This document shows positions 34,630-42,876 of a stretch of 64,000 nt of DNA, piece by piece; the first letter of the stretch is position 1, and every line of letters starts with the position of its first letter. A model generated the notes under the pieces. The model saw only the letters and a program-made list of their open reading frames with translations, did not search any database and had not been told where the DNA came from. This DNA comes from Massilia sp. Root418 (GTDB taxonomy: Bacteria; Pseudomonadota; Gammaproteobacteria; Burkholderiales; Burkholderiaceae_D). The translations under genes and the position numbers were made by a program. The stretch is from assembly GCF_001425265.1 (NCBI RefSeq), contig NZ_LMEC01000026.1:589718-653717 (forward strand). Reading direction: 5' to 3'.

Positions 34630-35265
34630 ATGGCCATACAAAAGGACGCGGTAATCGCCAAGGCGCTCGACCTGCTGGATGAAACCGGCCTGGACGGCCT
34701 GACCATGCGCCGGCTGGCGGACGCGCTGGAGATCAAGGCGGCCTCGCTGTACTGGCACTTCGCCAGCAAACAGGTGCTGCTGGACGGGATGGCGGACGCG
34801 TTGATGCAGGAGGTGGCGCGCAGTGCGCCTGCGGCCGATGGCTGGCAGCAGCGCCTTGCCGCCGTGGCGGACGAAGTGCGGCGCGCGCTGCTGGCGCGCC
34901 GCGACGGCGCGCGCGTGTTCGCCGGTACCTACGTGGTGTCCGAAAACGTGATGCGGGTGGGCGAGGCCATGATGGCGCCGCTGCACGCGGGCGGCGCCAA
35001 TCCGCGCACCGCATCCTGGGGCGCGTTCAGCATCATGTACTACATCCTCGGCTTCGTGATCGAGGAAAGCGGCCTGTCGCCCGAACACCTGGAAAACGAA
35101 GAGCTGATGCGGCGCGGCGGCGACTTCGCGCGCCAGGACGCCATGTTCCCCTACCTGACCGGCGCCCGCGAGCACGTATTCGACACCGATTTCGACACCC
35201 GCTTCGCCTTCGGCCTGGAAGCCATGATCGCCGGCCTTGCCGCCCGCATCGCCGCCGAAGCCTGA
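34630..35265 (+). CDS. TetR family repressor with tetracycline-repressor-type C-terminal domain
   Basis: The 211-residue regulator has an N-terminal HTH (TMRRLADALEIKAASLYWHF, about residues 25-44) and a TetR_C-type ligand-binding domain (FAGTYVVSENVMRVGEAMM). Most of this group repress a divergent drug exporter or monooxygenase and release DNA on binding the drug. Here the divergent partner is a flavin monooxygenase, and the paired palindromes in the intergenic gap fit autoregulation plus control of the enzyme. Confidence 0.9.
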   Translation: MAIQKDAVIAKALDLLDETGLDGLTMRRLADALEIKAASLYWHFASKQVLLDGMADALMQEVARSAPAADGWQQRLAAVADEVRRALLARRDGARVFAGTYVVSENVMRVGEAMMAPLHAGGANPRTASWGAFSIMYYILGFVIEESGLSPEHLENEELMRRGGDFARQDAMFPYLTGAREHVFDTDFDTRFAFGLEAMIAGLAARIAAEA

Positions 35266-35385
35266 AAAACCGGCGCCGCCGCCAGCCCGTTTCGGCGCCG
35301 GCTATACCCGTTTCGTCGCACGCCGGTGGCTGCCGCCGCGCTTGATCCTTAGCCTGTCGCTATCGATCAACCACGGGAGCACACC

Positions 35386-36033
35386 ATGAAACGAACCATC
35401 CTCGCGCTGCTGCTGGGCAGCGCCTGCCTGCTGGCCGGCGCCGCACAACAGGAAATGGCGCCGCCCGGCTTCGTCCAGGCCCGCCAGCAGTTCCAGGCCG
35501 GCGCAGCGGGCAACGCCGGCGCGCGCGACGCAGCCGCCGCCACCTTCCAGGCGCTGGCCGCCAGCCATCCCGGCCACCCGCTGCTGGCAGCCTACGAGGG
35601 CGCCGCCGCCACGCTCAAGGGCCGCGACGCCCTTCTGCCTTGGAACAAGATGAAGCTTGCCGAAGCCGGCGCGGACGCCATTGAAAAAGCGCTGGCCCAG
35701 CTCACGCCGGCCCACGACGAGGTCCTGTTCGGCGGCGCGCCGGAAAGCGTGGAGACACGCCTGGTGGCCGCCAGCGCCCTGCTCTCCCTGCCCGACTTCA
35801 TGAACCGCCGCGCCATCGGCCTGCGCGCGCTGGAGGCGGCGCTGCAGTCGCCCGCGTTCGCCCAGTCGCCGGCACCGGTGCGTACCCGCCTGCTGGCGCT
35901 GGCCGCAAAGCAGGCCGCAGCGGACAAGCGCGGCGCCGACGAAGCGGCGTACCTGCGCCGCCTGGCGGACGCCGCGCCGCAGTCGCCGGAAGCCGTCAAG
36001 GCGGCGGCGCGCCTGAAGGAGCTGGGCCTGTGA
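35386..36033 (+). CDS. Secreted helical-repeat protein, first gene of an ABC-export operon
   Basis: The 215-residue product has a signal peptide (residues 1-20, AGAA/Q) and an Ala-rich helical body that looks TPR-like (FQALAASHPGHPLLAAYEGAA; RLADAAPQSPEAVKAAARLKEL). I do not recognise a family. GGGAG lies six bases before the ATG. Its stop overlaps the next start (TGATG), and four further genes follow without gaps, so it belongs with the transporter and acts in the periplasm, perhaps as an adaptor. Confidence 0.7.
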   Translation: MKRTILALLLGSACLLAGAAQQEMAPPGFVQARQQFQAGAAGNAGARDAAAATFQALAASHPGHPLLAAYEGAAATLKGRDALLPWNKMKLAEAGADAIEKALAQLTPAHDEVLFGGAPESVETRLVAASALLSLPDFMNRRAIGLRALEAALQSPAFAQSPAPVRTRLLALAAKQAAADKRGADEAAYLRRLADAAPQSPEAVKAAARLKELGL

Positions 36034-36734
36034 TGCGCGCCGCCGAACCCCTGTTGTCGCTGCGCGGCATCGGCAAGTCCTACACCCTGGGCGGTAACAA
36101 GGTGCATGCGCTGCGCAACGTGGAGCTGGCTGTGGTGCGCGGGGAGATCGCCGCCATCACCGGACCGTCCGGCAGCGGCAAGAGCACCCTGCTCAACCTG
36201 TGCGGCCTGCTGGACCAGGCGGACTGCGGTGAGCTGCTGTACGCCGGCCAGCCGCTGCTGGCGGCCGACGACGCGCGCAAGACGCTGCTGCGCCGCCAGA
36301 CCATCGGCTTTGTCTTCCAGAGCTTCAACCTGGTGCCGGTGATGAGCGCCTACGACAACGTGGACTTCCCGCTCTACCTGCTGGGCGTGCCGGCAGCCGA
36401 ACGTGCGCGGCGCGTGAACGCGGCGCTGGCGCGGGTGGGCCTGGAGGGGCTGGGCCGCCACCGCCCGGACCAGCTGTCCGGCGGCCAGCGCCAGCGCGTG
36501 GCGATCGCGCGCGCCGTGGTGAAACAGCCGCAGCTCGTCATCGCGGACGAGCCGACGGCCAGCCTGGACGCCGCCACCGCCGCGCAGATCGTCGGGTTGA
36601 TGAAGGAGCTGGCGCACGAACACGGCACCACCTTCCTGGTGGCCACCCACGATGAGCGCATGATGCGCCATTGCGACCGCGCGCTGGCACTGGCGGACGG
36701 CGTGCTGCTGGAAGGAGCGCGCCATGCTCACTAA
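36033..36734 (+). CDS. ABC transporter ATP-binding protein (MacB/LolD type)
   Basis: The 233-residue ATPase has Walker A GPSGSGKS (44-51), Q-loop at FVFQSFNL, signature LSGGQ (148-152), Walker B LVIADE (168-173) and the H-loop in ATHDE. The VPVMSAYDNVDFPLYLLGV segment is typical of the LolD/MacB group that powers FtsX-fold permeases. It overlaps both neighbours and drives the permease encoded next. Confidence 0.92.
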   Translation: MRAAEPLLSLRGIGKSYTLGGNKVHALRNVELAVVRGEIAAITGPSGSGKSTLLNLCGLLDQADCGELLYAGQPLLAADDARKTLLRRQTIGFVFQSFNLVPVMSAYDNVDFPLYLLGVPAAERARRVNAALARVGLEGLGRHRPDQLSGGQRQRVAIARAVVKQPQLVIADEPTASLDAATAAQIVGLMKELAHEHGTTFLVATHDERMMRHCDRALALADGVLLEGARHAH

Positions 36735-37983
36735 ATTCAAATGGCTGTCGATGGCGCTGAAGAACGCCATGCGCAACCGGCGCCGTTCCGCCGTCACGCT
36801 GGCCATCACCGCCACCGGTACGGCGGCCGCGCTGCTGGGCGGCGGCTTCGCGCTGTACACCTACGAGTCGCTGGCCGAAGCCAGCGCGCGCGATACCGGC
36901 CACCTGGTACTGGCCGCGCGCGGCCACTTCGACGGCGTCGAGAACATGCCGCTGGAGCACGGCCTGCGCAACGCACCGGCGCTCACCGGGCAACTGCTGG
37001 CGCGCCCGGAAGTCAAGCGCGTGCTGCCCCGCCTGCAGTTCTCGGGACTGGTCAGCAATGGCGACAAGAGCGAGATCTTCCTCGGCACCGGCGTGGACGC
37101 GGCGCAGGAATTCCTCGTCAAGGGCCCCTTCATGAAGCGCGAGGCGGGTGAGCTGCTGGACTACCAGGCGGCCGGAAAAGATGCAGGCAAAGGCCCCGGC
37201 CTGGTGATCGGCAAGGGGCTGGCGCGGATACTGAACGCGCAACCCGGCAGCGTGCTCACGCTGATGGCCACCACCGTGAACGGCAGCCTGAACGCGGTGG
37301 ATGCGCGCGTTACCGGCATCGTCAGCACCGGCATCTCCGATATCGACAAGCGGCTGGCCATGGTGGAGCTCAGCACCGCGCAGGCGCTGCTGCTGACGGA
37401 CAAGGTGAGCACACTGAGCGTCTACCTGAACGATATCGCCCTGACGGATGCCACCGCCGCCGCCCTCCGCATGCCTGGCGCCTCAGGCATCTCAGCGCCC
37501 GCGCTGGAGGTGCGCACCTGGCTGCAGCAGGCGGTGTTCTACCAAAGCGTGAAAGGCCTGTATGACCGCATCTTCGGCTTTCTCGGCGCCATCGTGCTGG
37601 TCATCGTGCTGTTCTCCGTCACGAACACGCTGGCCATGGCGGTGCTGGAGCGCACGCGCGAAATCGGCACCCTGCGCGCCATGGGCGCCACACCGGCGGA
37701 AGTGATGCGCGTGTTCACCCTGGAAGGACTGGCGCTGGGCAGCGGCGGCGCACTGGCCGGTATGCTGCTGGCGGGCGGCGTGGCGCTGTTCCTGCTGCTG
37801 GCCGGCATCCAGATGCCGCCGCCGCCCGGCCGCAGCAATGGCTATCCGCTGGCGGTGTCGGTTTCGGCTCCCGTGTATGCGGCGGCCGTGCTCGCGGTAG
37901 CGCTGCTGTCGGCGCTGGCTTCGTGGTTCATCAGCCGCAAGGCTGCCCGGCAATCGGTTGTGGAGGCGCTGGCCCATGTTTAA
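36724..37983 (+). CDS. ABC transporter permease, MacB/FtsX fold
   Basis: The 419-residue permease has one N-terminal membrane helix (about 24-46), a large periplasmic domain (about 50-280) and three C-terminal helices (about 285-312, 335-362, 378-405). This is the four-helix MacB/LolCE mechanotransducer layout. The segment ERTREIGTLRAMGATPAEVM is the conserved FtsX coupling helix. This type does not pass substrate across the inner membrane but pulls it from the membrane or periplasm. The following gene overlaps it by eight bases. Confidence 0.9.
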   Translation: MLTKFKWLSMALKNAMRNRRRSAVTLAITATGTAAALLGGGFALYTYESLAEASARDTGHLVLAARGHFDGVENMPLEHGLRNAPALTGQLLARPEVKRVLPRLQFSGLVSNGDKSEIFLGTGVDAAQEFLVKGPFMKREAGELLDYQAAGKDAGKGPGLVIGKGLARILNAQPGSVLTLMATTVNGSLNAVDARVTGIVSTGISDIDKRLAMVELSTAQALLLTDKVSTLSVYLNDIALTDATAAALRMPGASGISAPALEVRTWLQQAVFYQSVKGLYDRIFGFLGAIVLVIVLFSVTNTLAMAVLERTREIGTLRAMGATPAEVMRVFTLEGLALGSGGALAGMLLAGGVALFLLLAGIQMPPPPGRSNGYPLAVSVSAPVYAAAVLAVALLSALASWFISRKAARQSVVEALAHV

Positions 37984-38707
37984 GGAACTCGTACTGGCCG
38001 CCACGCTGGCGGCCGCAGGCCACGCCGTTGCGGCGGACGTGGAAACCATCCTGAAGAAGGCCGACGCCTTCCGCCTGCCGGACGCATCGGCGCAGCTGGA
38101 CACGCTGGTGCAGACCTTCAAGAACGGCCAGCCGGACAAGGAAAAGCGCTACCAGGTGCTGGTACGGCCCGGCGGCAAATCGCTGGTGCTGTCGCGTTCT
38201 CCCGGCGAAGCGGGCCAGAAGGTGCTGATGTCCGGCGACGATTTCTGGCTGCTGGTGCCGGGCAGCGCGCGGCCGATGCGCATCACCCCGATGCAGAAGC
38301 TGCTCGGCGAAGCCTCCACCGGCGACATCGCCAACATGACATGGGCCGGCGACTACGCCGGCACCGTGGTGCGCGAGCTGGAAGTGGACGGCGTACCCTG
38401 CCTGGAGCTGGACCTGGCCGCCCAGCGCAAGTCGCTCAGTTACCAGCGCATCGTGCTGCACGTGGCCAGGAGCGACTACCGGCCGGTGCACGCCGACCTG
38501 TTCGCGGCTTCCGACCGCAAGATCAAGCAGGCGCGCTACAGCGTGGAAACCCGCAACGGGCGCGCGTCGGTCACGCGCATGACGCTGATCGACGAGATCC
38601 AGACCAGCCGCGAAACACAGGTACATGTGCAGAGCAACCGGCCGCGCGTGTTCGGCGATGAGCTGTTCAATCCCATGTACCTGAGCCGCAACGACACCGC
38701 GCCATGA
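37976..38707 (+). CDS. LolA-like outer-membrane lipoprotein-sorting family protein
   Basis: The 243-residue protein has a signal peptide (to about residue 19, HAVA/A) and then a LolA/LolB-like half-barrel domain of the outer membrane lipoprotein-sorting family (KRYQVLVRPGGKSLVLSRSP, YAGTVVRELEVDGVPCLELDL, VARSDYRPVHADLF). Proteins of this family carry hydrophobic cargo across the periplasm and are usually encoded beside RND or MMPL pumps; here the partner is a MacB-like ABC system. The start lies inside the permease gene (eight-base overlap). Confidence 0.85.
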   Translation: MFKELVLAATLAAAGHAVAADVETILKKADAFRLPDASAQLDTLVQTFKNGQPDKEKRYQVLVRPGGKSLVLSRSPGEAGQKVLMSGDDFWLLVPGSARPMRITPMQKLLGEASTGDIANMTWAGDYAGTVVRELEVDGVPCLELDLAAQRKSLSYQRIVLHVARSDYRPVHADLFAASDRKIKQARYSVETRNGRASVTRMTLIDEIQTSRETQVHVQSNRPRVFGDELFNPMYLSRNDTAP

Positions 38708-39768
38708 TACCTGCACGCCTGCATGCGCTCCCCCGGGCGGGCTTGTCAGCGTGTGCGTTCGCGTCCGCCTGCCTGCAGCCCCTGCCAGCCGTTGCCCAAG
38801 ACAGCGCCACGCTGAACCTGCGCGCCCAGGGGGAGTCGTTCGACACCTCGCAAGGCCGCAGCACCAGCACCTTCGGGCACGCTGAGCTGCGCTGGCAATA
38901 CAGCGCGCCCTGGCAGAACGCGCTGCGCGGCGTCGTCACCGCGCTCCGCAGCAGCGCAGACGCTGCACGGGTGACCATCAACGAGCTGTCGCTGGAGCGT
39001 CCGCTGGCCGGCGGCTTCGTCACCGCAGGCAAAAAAGTGATGAGCTGGGACGTGGGCTACGCCTTCCGTCCGCTGGACGTGGTACAGCAGGAAGACCGCC
39101 GCGCGCTCAATCCCGTCACGCTTGAAGGCGTGCCCATGCTGGCATGGGAAGCGTTCGACGCCGACCGCGCGCTGACGCTGGTGCTGTCCAACCCCGGCCG
39201 CAGCCGAGGGGACCAGCCGCGCGACGACGGTTCGCTGGCCATGCGCCTGTACCGCCAGAATGGCGCGCGCGACGAGTATGCCGTTCTGCGGGTATCGTCG
39301 TGCAACGGCCTGGAAAGCGGCCTGTCGTTCTCGCAGGTGACGGCGGCGGAACTGGAGCTGCATGCTTCGGTGCTGTTCCAGCAGCGGCACGACGTGTGGC
39401 AAACCAGCCGCACGGCGCCGCCGCATTGGCAGCGCAGCGACGGCGACAACGGCGGCGGCAAAGCGCTGGCCGGCTTCACCTGGACCAACGAAGCGAAGTT
39501 CTCCGTCCTGGGCGAAGCGTGGCTGGACCGCACCGCTGGCACGCGCAAGCAGCGCAACGTCCTGCTGCGCGCCGCGCAGAACAGCGGAGACTTCGACGTT
39601 TCGGCCGACATCCTGTGGCAGCCGGAAAACGGCAGCAAGACCGCCAGCGTGGCAGCCTCCTGGAAGCCCGGTCCCTGGCTGTTCAGCGCCAGCCTGCGCC
39701 GCTACGGTGGCGTCAACGGCGCCACTGTGCGCAGCGCCGCCGTCGCAACGGTGCGCTATGCCTTCTGA
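38704..39768 (+). CDS. Predicted outer-membrane beta-barrel, last gene of the ABC-export operon
   Basis: The 354-residue product has an Ala/Leu-rich signal peptide to about residue 32 (AVAQ). Alternating amphipathic beta strands follow (GHAELRWQYSA, ASVAASWKPGPWLFSASLRR), and it ends VRYAF with the terminal aromatic residue typical of barrels inserted by Bam. No family name is recognised. Four-base ATGA overlap with the LolA-like gene makes it part of the same operon, and it is the candidate outer-membrane acceptor or exit for whatever the operon moves. Confidence 0.7.
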   Translation: MIPARLHALPRAGLSACAFASACLQPLPAVAQDSATLNLRAQGESFDTSQGRSTSTFGHAELRWQYSAPWQNALRGVVTALRSSADAARVTINELSLERPLAGGFVTAGKKVMSWDVGYAFRPLDVVQQEDRRALNPVTLEGVPMLAWEAFDADRALTLVLSNPGRSRGDQPRDDGSLAMRLYRQNGARDEYAVLRVSSCNGLESGLSFSQVTAAELELHASVLFQQRHDVWQTSRTAPPHWQRSDGDNGGGKALAGFTWTNEAKFSVLGEAWLDRTAGTRKQRNVLLRAAQNSGDFDVSADILWQPENGSKTASVAASWKPGPWLFSASLRRYGGVNGATVRSAAVATVRYAF

Positions 39769-39770
39769 AC

Positions 39771-40157
39771 TCAGGAGCGCGCCATCACCGGGCTGCTGTG
39801 CGCGACGGCGAGCTGCCAGTTGCCGCCTGCGCTGCGGCGCCATATCCGCGTGTACCGCAAGTCGGCGGCGAAAGCATGGCCGCCGTAGCTGCCATTGAGC
39901 AGTACCCGCACCGACACGACCGGCATGTCCGCCGTGCCGTGGACCTGCTGTTCCGAACTGTCCACGGCCTGGAACCGCAGCACGCCGGCGCTGTGCATGG
40001 CCAGGTCGTCGGCCTTGCTCACCAACTGTCCCATGTGATTGGTAAACAGCAGTTCATCCGCAAGCAGCAGATTCAGTTCTTCGATATTCGAAGCCAGCAT
40101 GGCAAGGCGCAGGCGCTCTTCCATCTGGCTAATTTGTTGCGTGAGTTCTGTGGACAT
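39771..40157 (-). CDS. NTF2-like protein (DUF4440/SnoaL-type)
   Basis: The product has about 128 residues with the NTF2-like cone fold. EERLRLAMLASNIEELNLLLADELLFTN at the start and YTRIWRRSAGGNWQLAVAH near the end are the two typical segments of DUF4440 proteins. The ATG at 40157 follows AAGGAAG; a second ATG at 40172 would overlap the preceding regulator gene. It is the third gene of the LytS-LytTR operon, so it may bind a ligand relevant to that pathway. Catalytic residues cannot be assigned. Confidence 0.8.
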   Translation of the reverse strand: MSTELTQQISQMEERLRLAMLASNIEELNLLLADELLFTNHMGQLVSKADDLAMHSAGVLRFQAVDSSEQQVHGTADMPVVSVRVLLNGSYGGHAFAADLRYTRIWRRSAGGNWQLAVAHSSPVMARS

Positions 40158-40168
40158 GCACTTCCTTT

Positions 40169-41005
40169 TCACATTTGACGGAACAGATGAGCATACAAGG
40201 GACTGACGCGCACGCGCTCGGACCGGTGCTTCAACTGGAGCGACAGCTTGCCCGCCTCGTCGCGCACGGCGCTCAGCACGCAGGCGGCGTTGACGATGGT
40301 GCCGCGATGAACTTGCCAGAACAGCTTGTCGTCCAGTTGCGGCAGCAGTTCCTTGAGGCTCATGCGTATCAGCGCTTCACTGTCCTGCGTGACGACATTG
40401 ACGTATTTATCCAGCGCCTCGAAGTACACCACGTCCCCCACGGGGATCATGCGCACCTGGTTGCCCACTGCCGCGCGGATCACGCTCAGGCGCTCGGGTG
40501 CCGAAGGTGCCGAAGGTGCAGAAGGTGACAAAGCTGCCGAAGCTGACAACGCCGCTGCAGGCAGCAGCGCCCGCATCTGGCCCAGCAGCGCCTCCAGCCC
40601 CCCTCCCGGCGCCGGCGCCGACAAGCGCGCCTTCAGCCGCTCGATGGTCTTGCCCAGCCGCGCGTCGCTGATCGGCTTGAGCACATAGTCCGCAGCCTCG
40701 CGCTCGAAAGCCTGGACCGCGTACTCGTCGTACGCGGTGACGAACACGATTTGCGGAAAAGGCTTGGCTGTCCTGGCGCTCCACTGCTCCGCCAGTTCCT
40801 CCGCCGCTTCCAGGCCGGTCATGCCGGGCATTTTGATATCGAGGAACAGCACGTCCGGCTGCAGCGCCAGCGCCTTCTCCAGCGCGTCCGCGCCGTGCGG
40901 ACAGGTGGCTGCCAGCCCGGCCTCGGGCCACAGCCGCTTGAGCGCATGCGCCAGCGTGGCGGCCAGGATAGGTTCGTCTTCGGCGATCAGTACTTGTATG
41001 GTCAT
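40169..41005 (-). CDS. LytTR-family response regulator
   Basis: The 278-residue regulator has a receiver domain with D56 (VLFLDIKMPGMTG) and the usual YVLKPIS lysine. A Ser/Ala/Pro-rich linker (about 150-170) follows, encoded by imperfect 9-base repeats. The C-terminal LytTR DNA-binding domain has VYFEALDKYVNVVT, LPQLDDKLFWQVHRGTIVN and VRVSPLYAHLF. It is encoded five bases after its kinase and 11 bases before an NTF2-like gene. Confidence 0.9.
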   Translation of the reverse strand: MTIQVLIAEDEPILAATLAHALKRLWPEAGLAATCPHGADALEKALALQPDVLFLDIKMPGMTGLEAAEELAEQWSARTAKPFPQIVFVTAYDEYAVQAFEREAADYVLKPISDARLGKTIERLKARLSAPAPGGGLEALLGQMRALLPAAALSASAALSPSAPSAPSAPERLSVIRAAVGNQVRMIPVGDVVYFEALDKYVNVVTQDSEALIRMSLKELLPQLDDKLFWQVHRGTIVNAACVLSAVRDEAGKLSLQLKHRSERVRVSPLYAHLFRQM

Positions 41006-41010
41006 GGTGC

Positions 41011-42090
41011 TCAGGTTGGGAGAGTGATGCGGGCAATGGCGCCTTGTGGCACCGCAGGTTCCAGTGTCAGCGCGGCGCGCGCGCCGTAGATGGCTTGCAG
41101 GCGTTCGCGCGTATTGGCCAGGCCCACGCTGGTGCCGGCCTTGCCCGGCCCCGCGTCCAGGCCGCGGCCGTTGTCCTGCACGGTGAGCACCAGCACGCCG
41201 CCGTCCAGCTGCGCGGCAATGGCCAGGTGACCACCTTCGATGCGGGGTTCCAGGCCGTGTGCAATGGCGTTTTCCACCAGCGGCTGCAGCAGCATGGGCG
41301 GCACCGCCACGCCGCGCAGTGCCGGCGGCAGCGTGAGCCCATAGCTCAGGCGCTCGCCCATGCGGATACGCATCAGCCCGAGGTACGCCTCCATCAGCGC
41401 GAATTCCTGCGCCAGCGTGGCACTCTCGGCGCGCGACGAGGTCAGGGTGGCGCGCAGGTACTGGATCAGCTGCTCCAGCATTTCCTGCGCGCGCGGCGGA
41501 TCGATGGCGATCAGCCCTTGCAGATTGGCCAGGGTGTTGAACAGCATGTGCGGCTCGATCTGCGCCTGCAGTGATTGCAGCTGCGCCTGCAGCGCCTGGC
41601 GCGCCACGGTCTCGGTGCGCGCGCGCTCCTGCGCCAGCGCCGCCTCGGCGCGCAGCGCCCGGTCACGGCCGTTGAAGAAGATGGTGGCCGCGCCCGCGGC
41701 AAGCAGCGTAAAGACCATCATCCGCCCAGACATGCCGCTGCCTATGCTGATCAGATCGCCCATGACATACCCCAGCAGCCAGCCGCCCAGGCGCATACCG
41801 CCCACCTGCGCCACCGGCACGGAGACGGCGACGATCAGGATGAAGGCCAGCCAGTGCGGGCGCCGGTTCTCGCCCCATATCGCCAGCCGGCTGCCATCGA
41901 TCAGCAGCAGCGCGATCGTGCCGATACAGATTGAAACCAGCCAGTTGGCCAGGAAACCGCCGCCCATGCCGAGGATGTACGTGGTGGCTAGCCCGCATAC
42001 CAGGTTCAGTACCTGCCCGTAGAGGAAGTCGGTGGCCAGGCGGCGGTACGGAAAGCCTGGCCTGGCGGTGATAGCGGCGGAAGTGGACAT
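41011..42090 (-). CDS. LytS/YehU-type sensor histidine kinase
   Basis: The product has about 359 residues. Four to five N-terminal membrane helices (about 20-135) form the sensor, followed by a coiled coil and the His_kinase domain (QAQIEPHMLFNTLANLQGLI with the phosphoacceptor histidine). The ATPase domain has VPPMLLQPLVENAIAHGLEP and DNGRGL. There is no periplasmic domain, so a membrane or intracellular cue is likely. The ATG at 42090 avoids a 16-residue extension without features. It pairs with the LytTR regulator downstream. Confidence 0.9.
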   Translation of the reverse strand: MSTSAAITARPGFPYRRLATDFLYGQVLNLVCGLATTYILGMGGGFLANWLVSICIGTIALLLIDGSRLAIWGENRRPHWLAFILIVAVSVPVAQVGGMRLGGWLLGYVMGDLISIGSGMSGRMMVFTLLAAGAATIFFNGRDRALRAEAALAQERARTETVARQALQAQLQSLQAQIEPHMLFNTLANLQGLIAIDPPRAQEMLEQLIQYLRATLTSSRAESATLAQEFALMEAYLGLMRIRMGERLSYGLTLPPALRGVAVPPMLLQPLVENAIAHGLEPRIEGGHLAIAAQLDGGVLVLTVQDNGRGLDAGPGKAGTSVGLANTRERLQAIYGARAALTLEPAVPQGAIARITLPT

Positions 42091-42219
42091 GAGGCGCAAC
42101 GTGGGGACGATGGAGCATTGTCCCGGCACATTGCGCAATTGGCAACCCCGATGCGATAAAAGCCGGCCGGCATGGAGCGAAACCGCCTGCCGGCGCCGCG
42201 AATCGCGTCCTGCGCTTGA

Positions 42220-42249
42220 CTAGAATGTAATTCTAGAACAATATTCTAG
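42220..42249. promoter_or_regulatory. Overlapping palindromic operators before a TetR gene
   Basis: CTAGAATGTAATTCTAG (42220-42236, perfect 7-3-7) overlaps CTAGAACAATATTCTAG (42233-42249, 6-5-6). The second ends two bases before the ATG of the TetR gene, so bound repressor would cover its translation start region and promoter. This is a strong sign of autoregulation. Confidence 0.8.
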
Positions 42250-42251
42250 CC

Positions 42252-42857
42252 ATGAATGCCATCCCAGCCGCCGCCGACCGGAAGTCGGCCATCCTGTCCG
42301 CCGCACTCGCCGTCTTTTCAGAAAAAGGCATCGAGGCCGCGACCATCGACGACATCCGCCAGCGCAGCCAGGCCTCGGTGGGCAGCATCTACCATCATTT
42401 CGGCACCAAGGAAGGCATCGCCGCCGCGCTGTTCATGCAAGGGCTGGACGATTACTGGACCCGGCTCATCGCGCGCACCGGGCAAGCCGAAGATGCCGAA
42501 CGCGCCATCCACGCCATGATCGCCACCCACCTGGAATGGGTGACGGCCAACCCGGAACTGGCGCGCTTCCTGTTCTCGCGGCGCCAGGCGGTGGCGCCTG
42601 CGCATGAACAGAGCGTGCGCGAGCTGACCTCCGGCCATTTCAAGACGCTGCTCGACCTCCTCAAGCCGTGGTTCCGGCAAGGCATCCTGCGGCGCCTGCC
42701 GCACGAGCTGTATGCCCCGCTGCTGCTGGGCCCCGCACAGGAACTGTCGCGCCACTGGCTGAGCGGGCGCGTGTCGCTGGACCCGCGCACCGCCATCGAC
42801 GAACTGGCCGGCGCCGCCTGGCGCAGCCTGGCCGCCGAACCATCCCGCAGCTGGTAA
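42252..42857 (+). CDS. TetR family transcriptional regulator
   Basis: The 201-residue regulator has the HTH at about residues 28-47 (TIDDIRQRSQASVGSIYHHF), followed by an effector domain with WVTANPELARFLFSRRQAV. The overlapping palindromes just upstream are its likely operators. The alpha/beta hydrolase gene starts 19 bases after its stop and is the probable co-regulated partner. The inducer is unknown. Confidence 0.9.
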   Translation: MNAIPAAADRKSAILSAALAVFSEKGIEAATIDDIRQRSQASVGSIYHHFGTKEGIAAALFMQGLDDYWTRLIARTGQAEDAERAIHAMIATHLEWVTANPELARFLFSRRQAVAPAHEQSVRELTSGHFKTLLDLLKPWFRQGILRRLPHELYAPLLLGPAQELSRHWLSGRVSLDPRTAIDELAGAAWRSLAAEPSRSW

Positions 42858-42876
42858 TCCCCCCCAGGAGCCGCCC

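Noticed and set aside
33055..35265. Tetracycline-resistance cassette (TetX plus TetR)
   Set aside because: The pair looks similar in layout, but the monooxygenase belongs to a broad aromatic hydroxylase group and no sequence feature proves drug inactivation.
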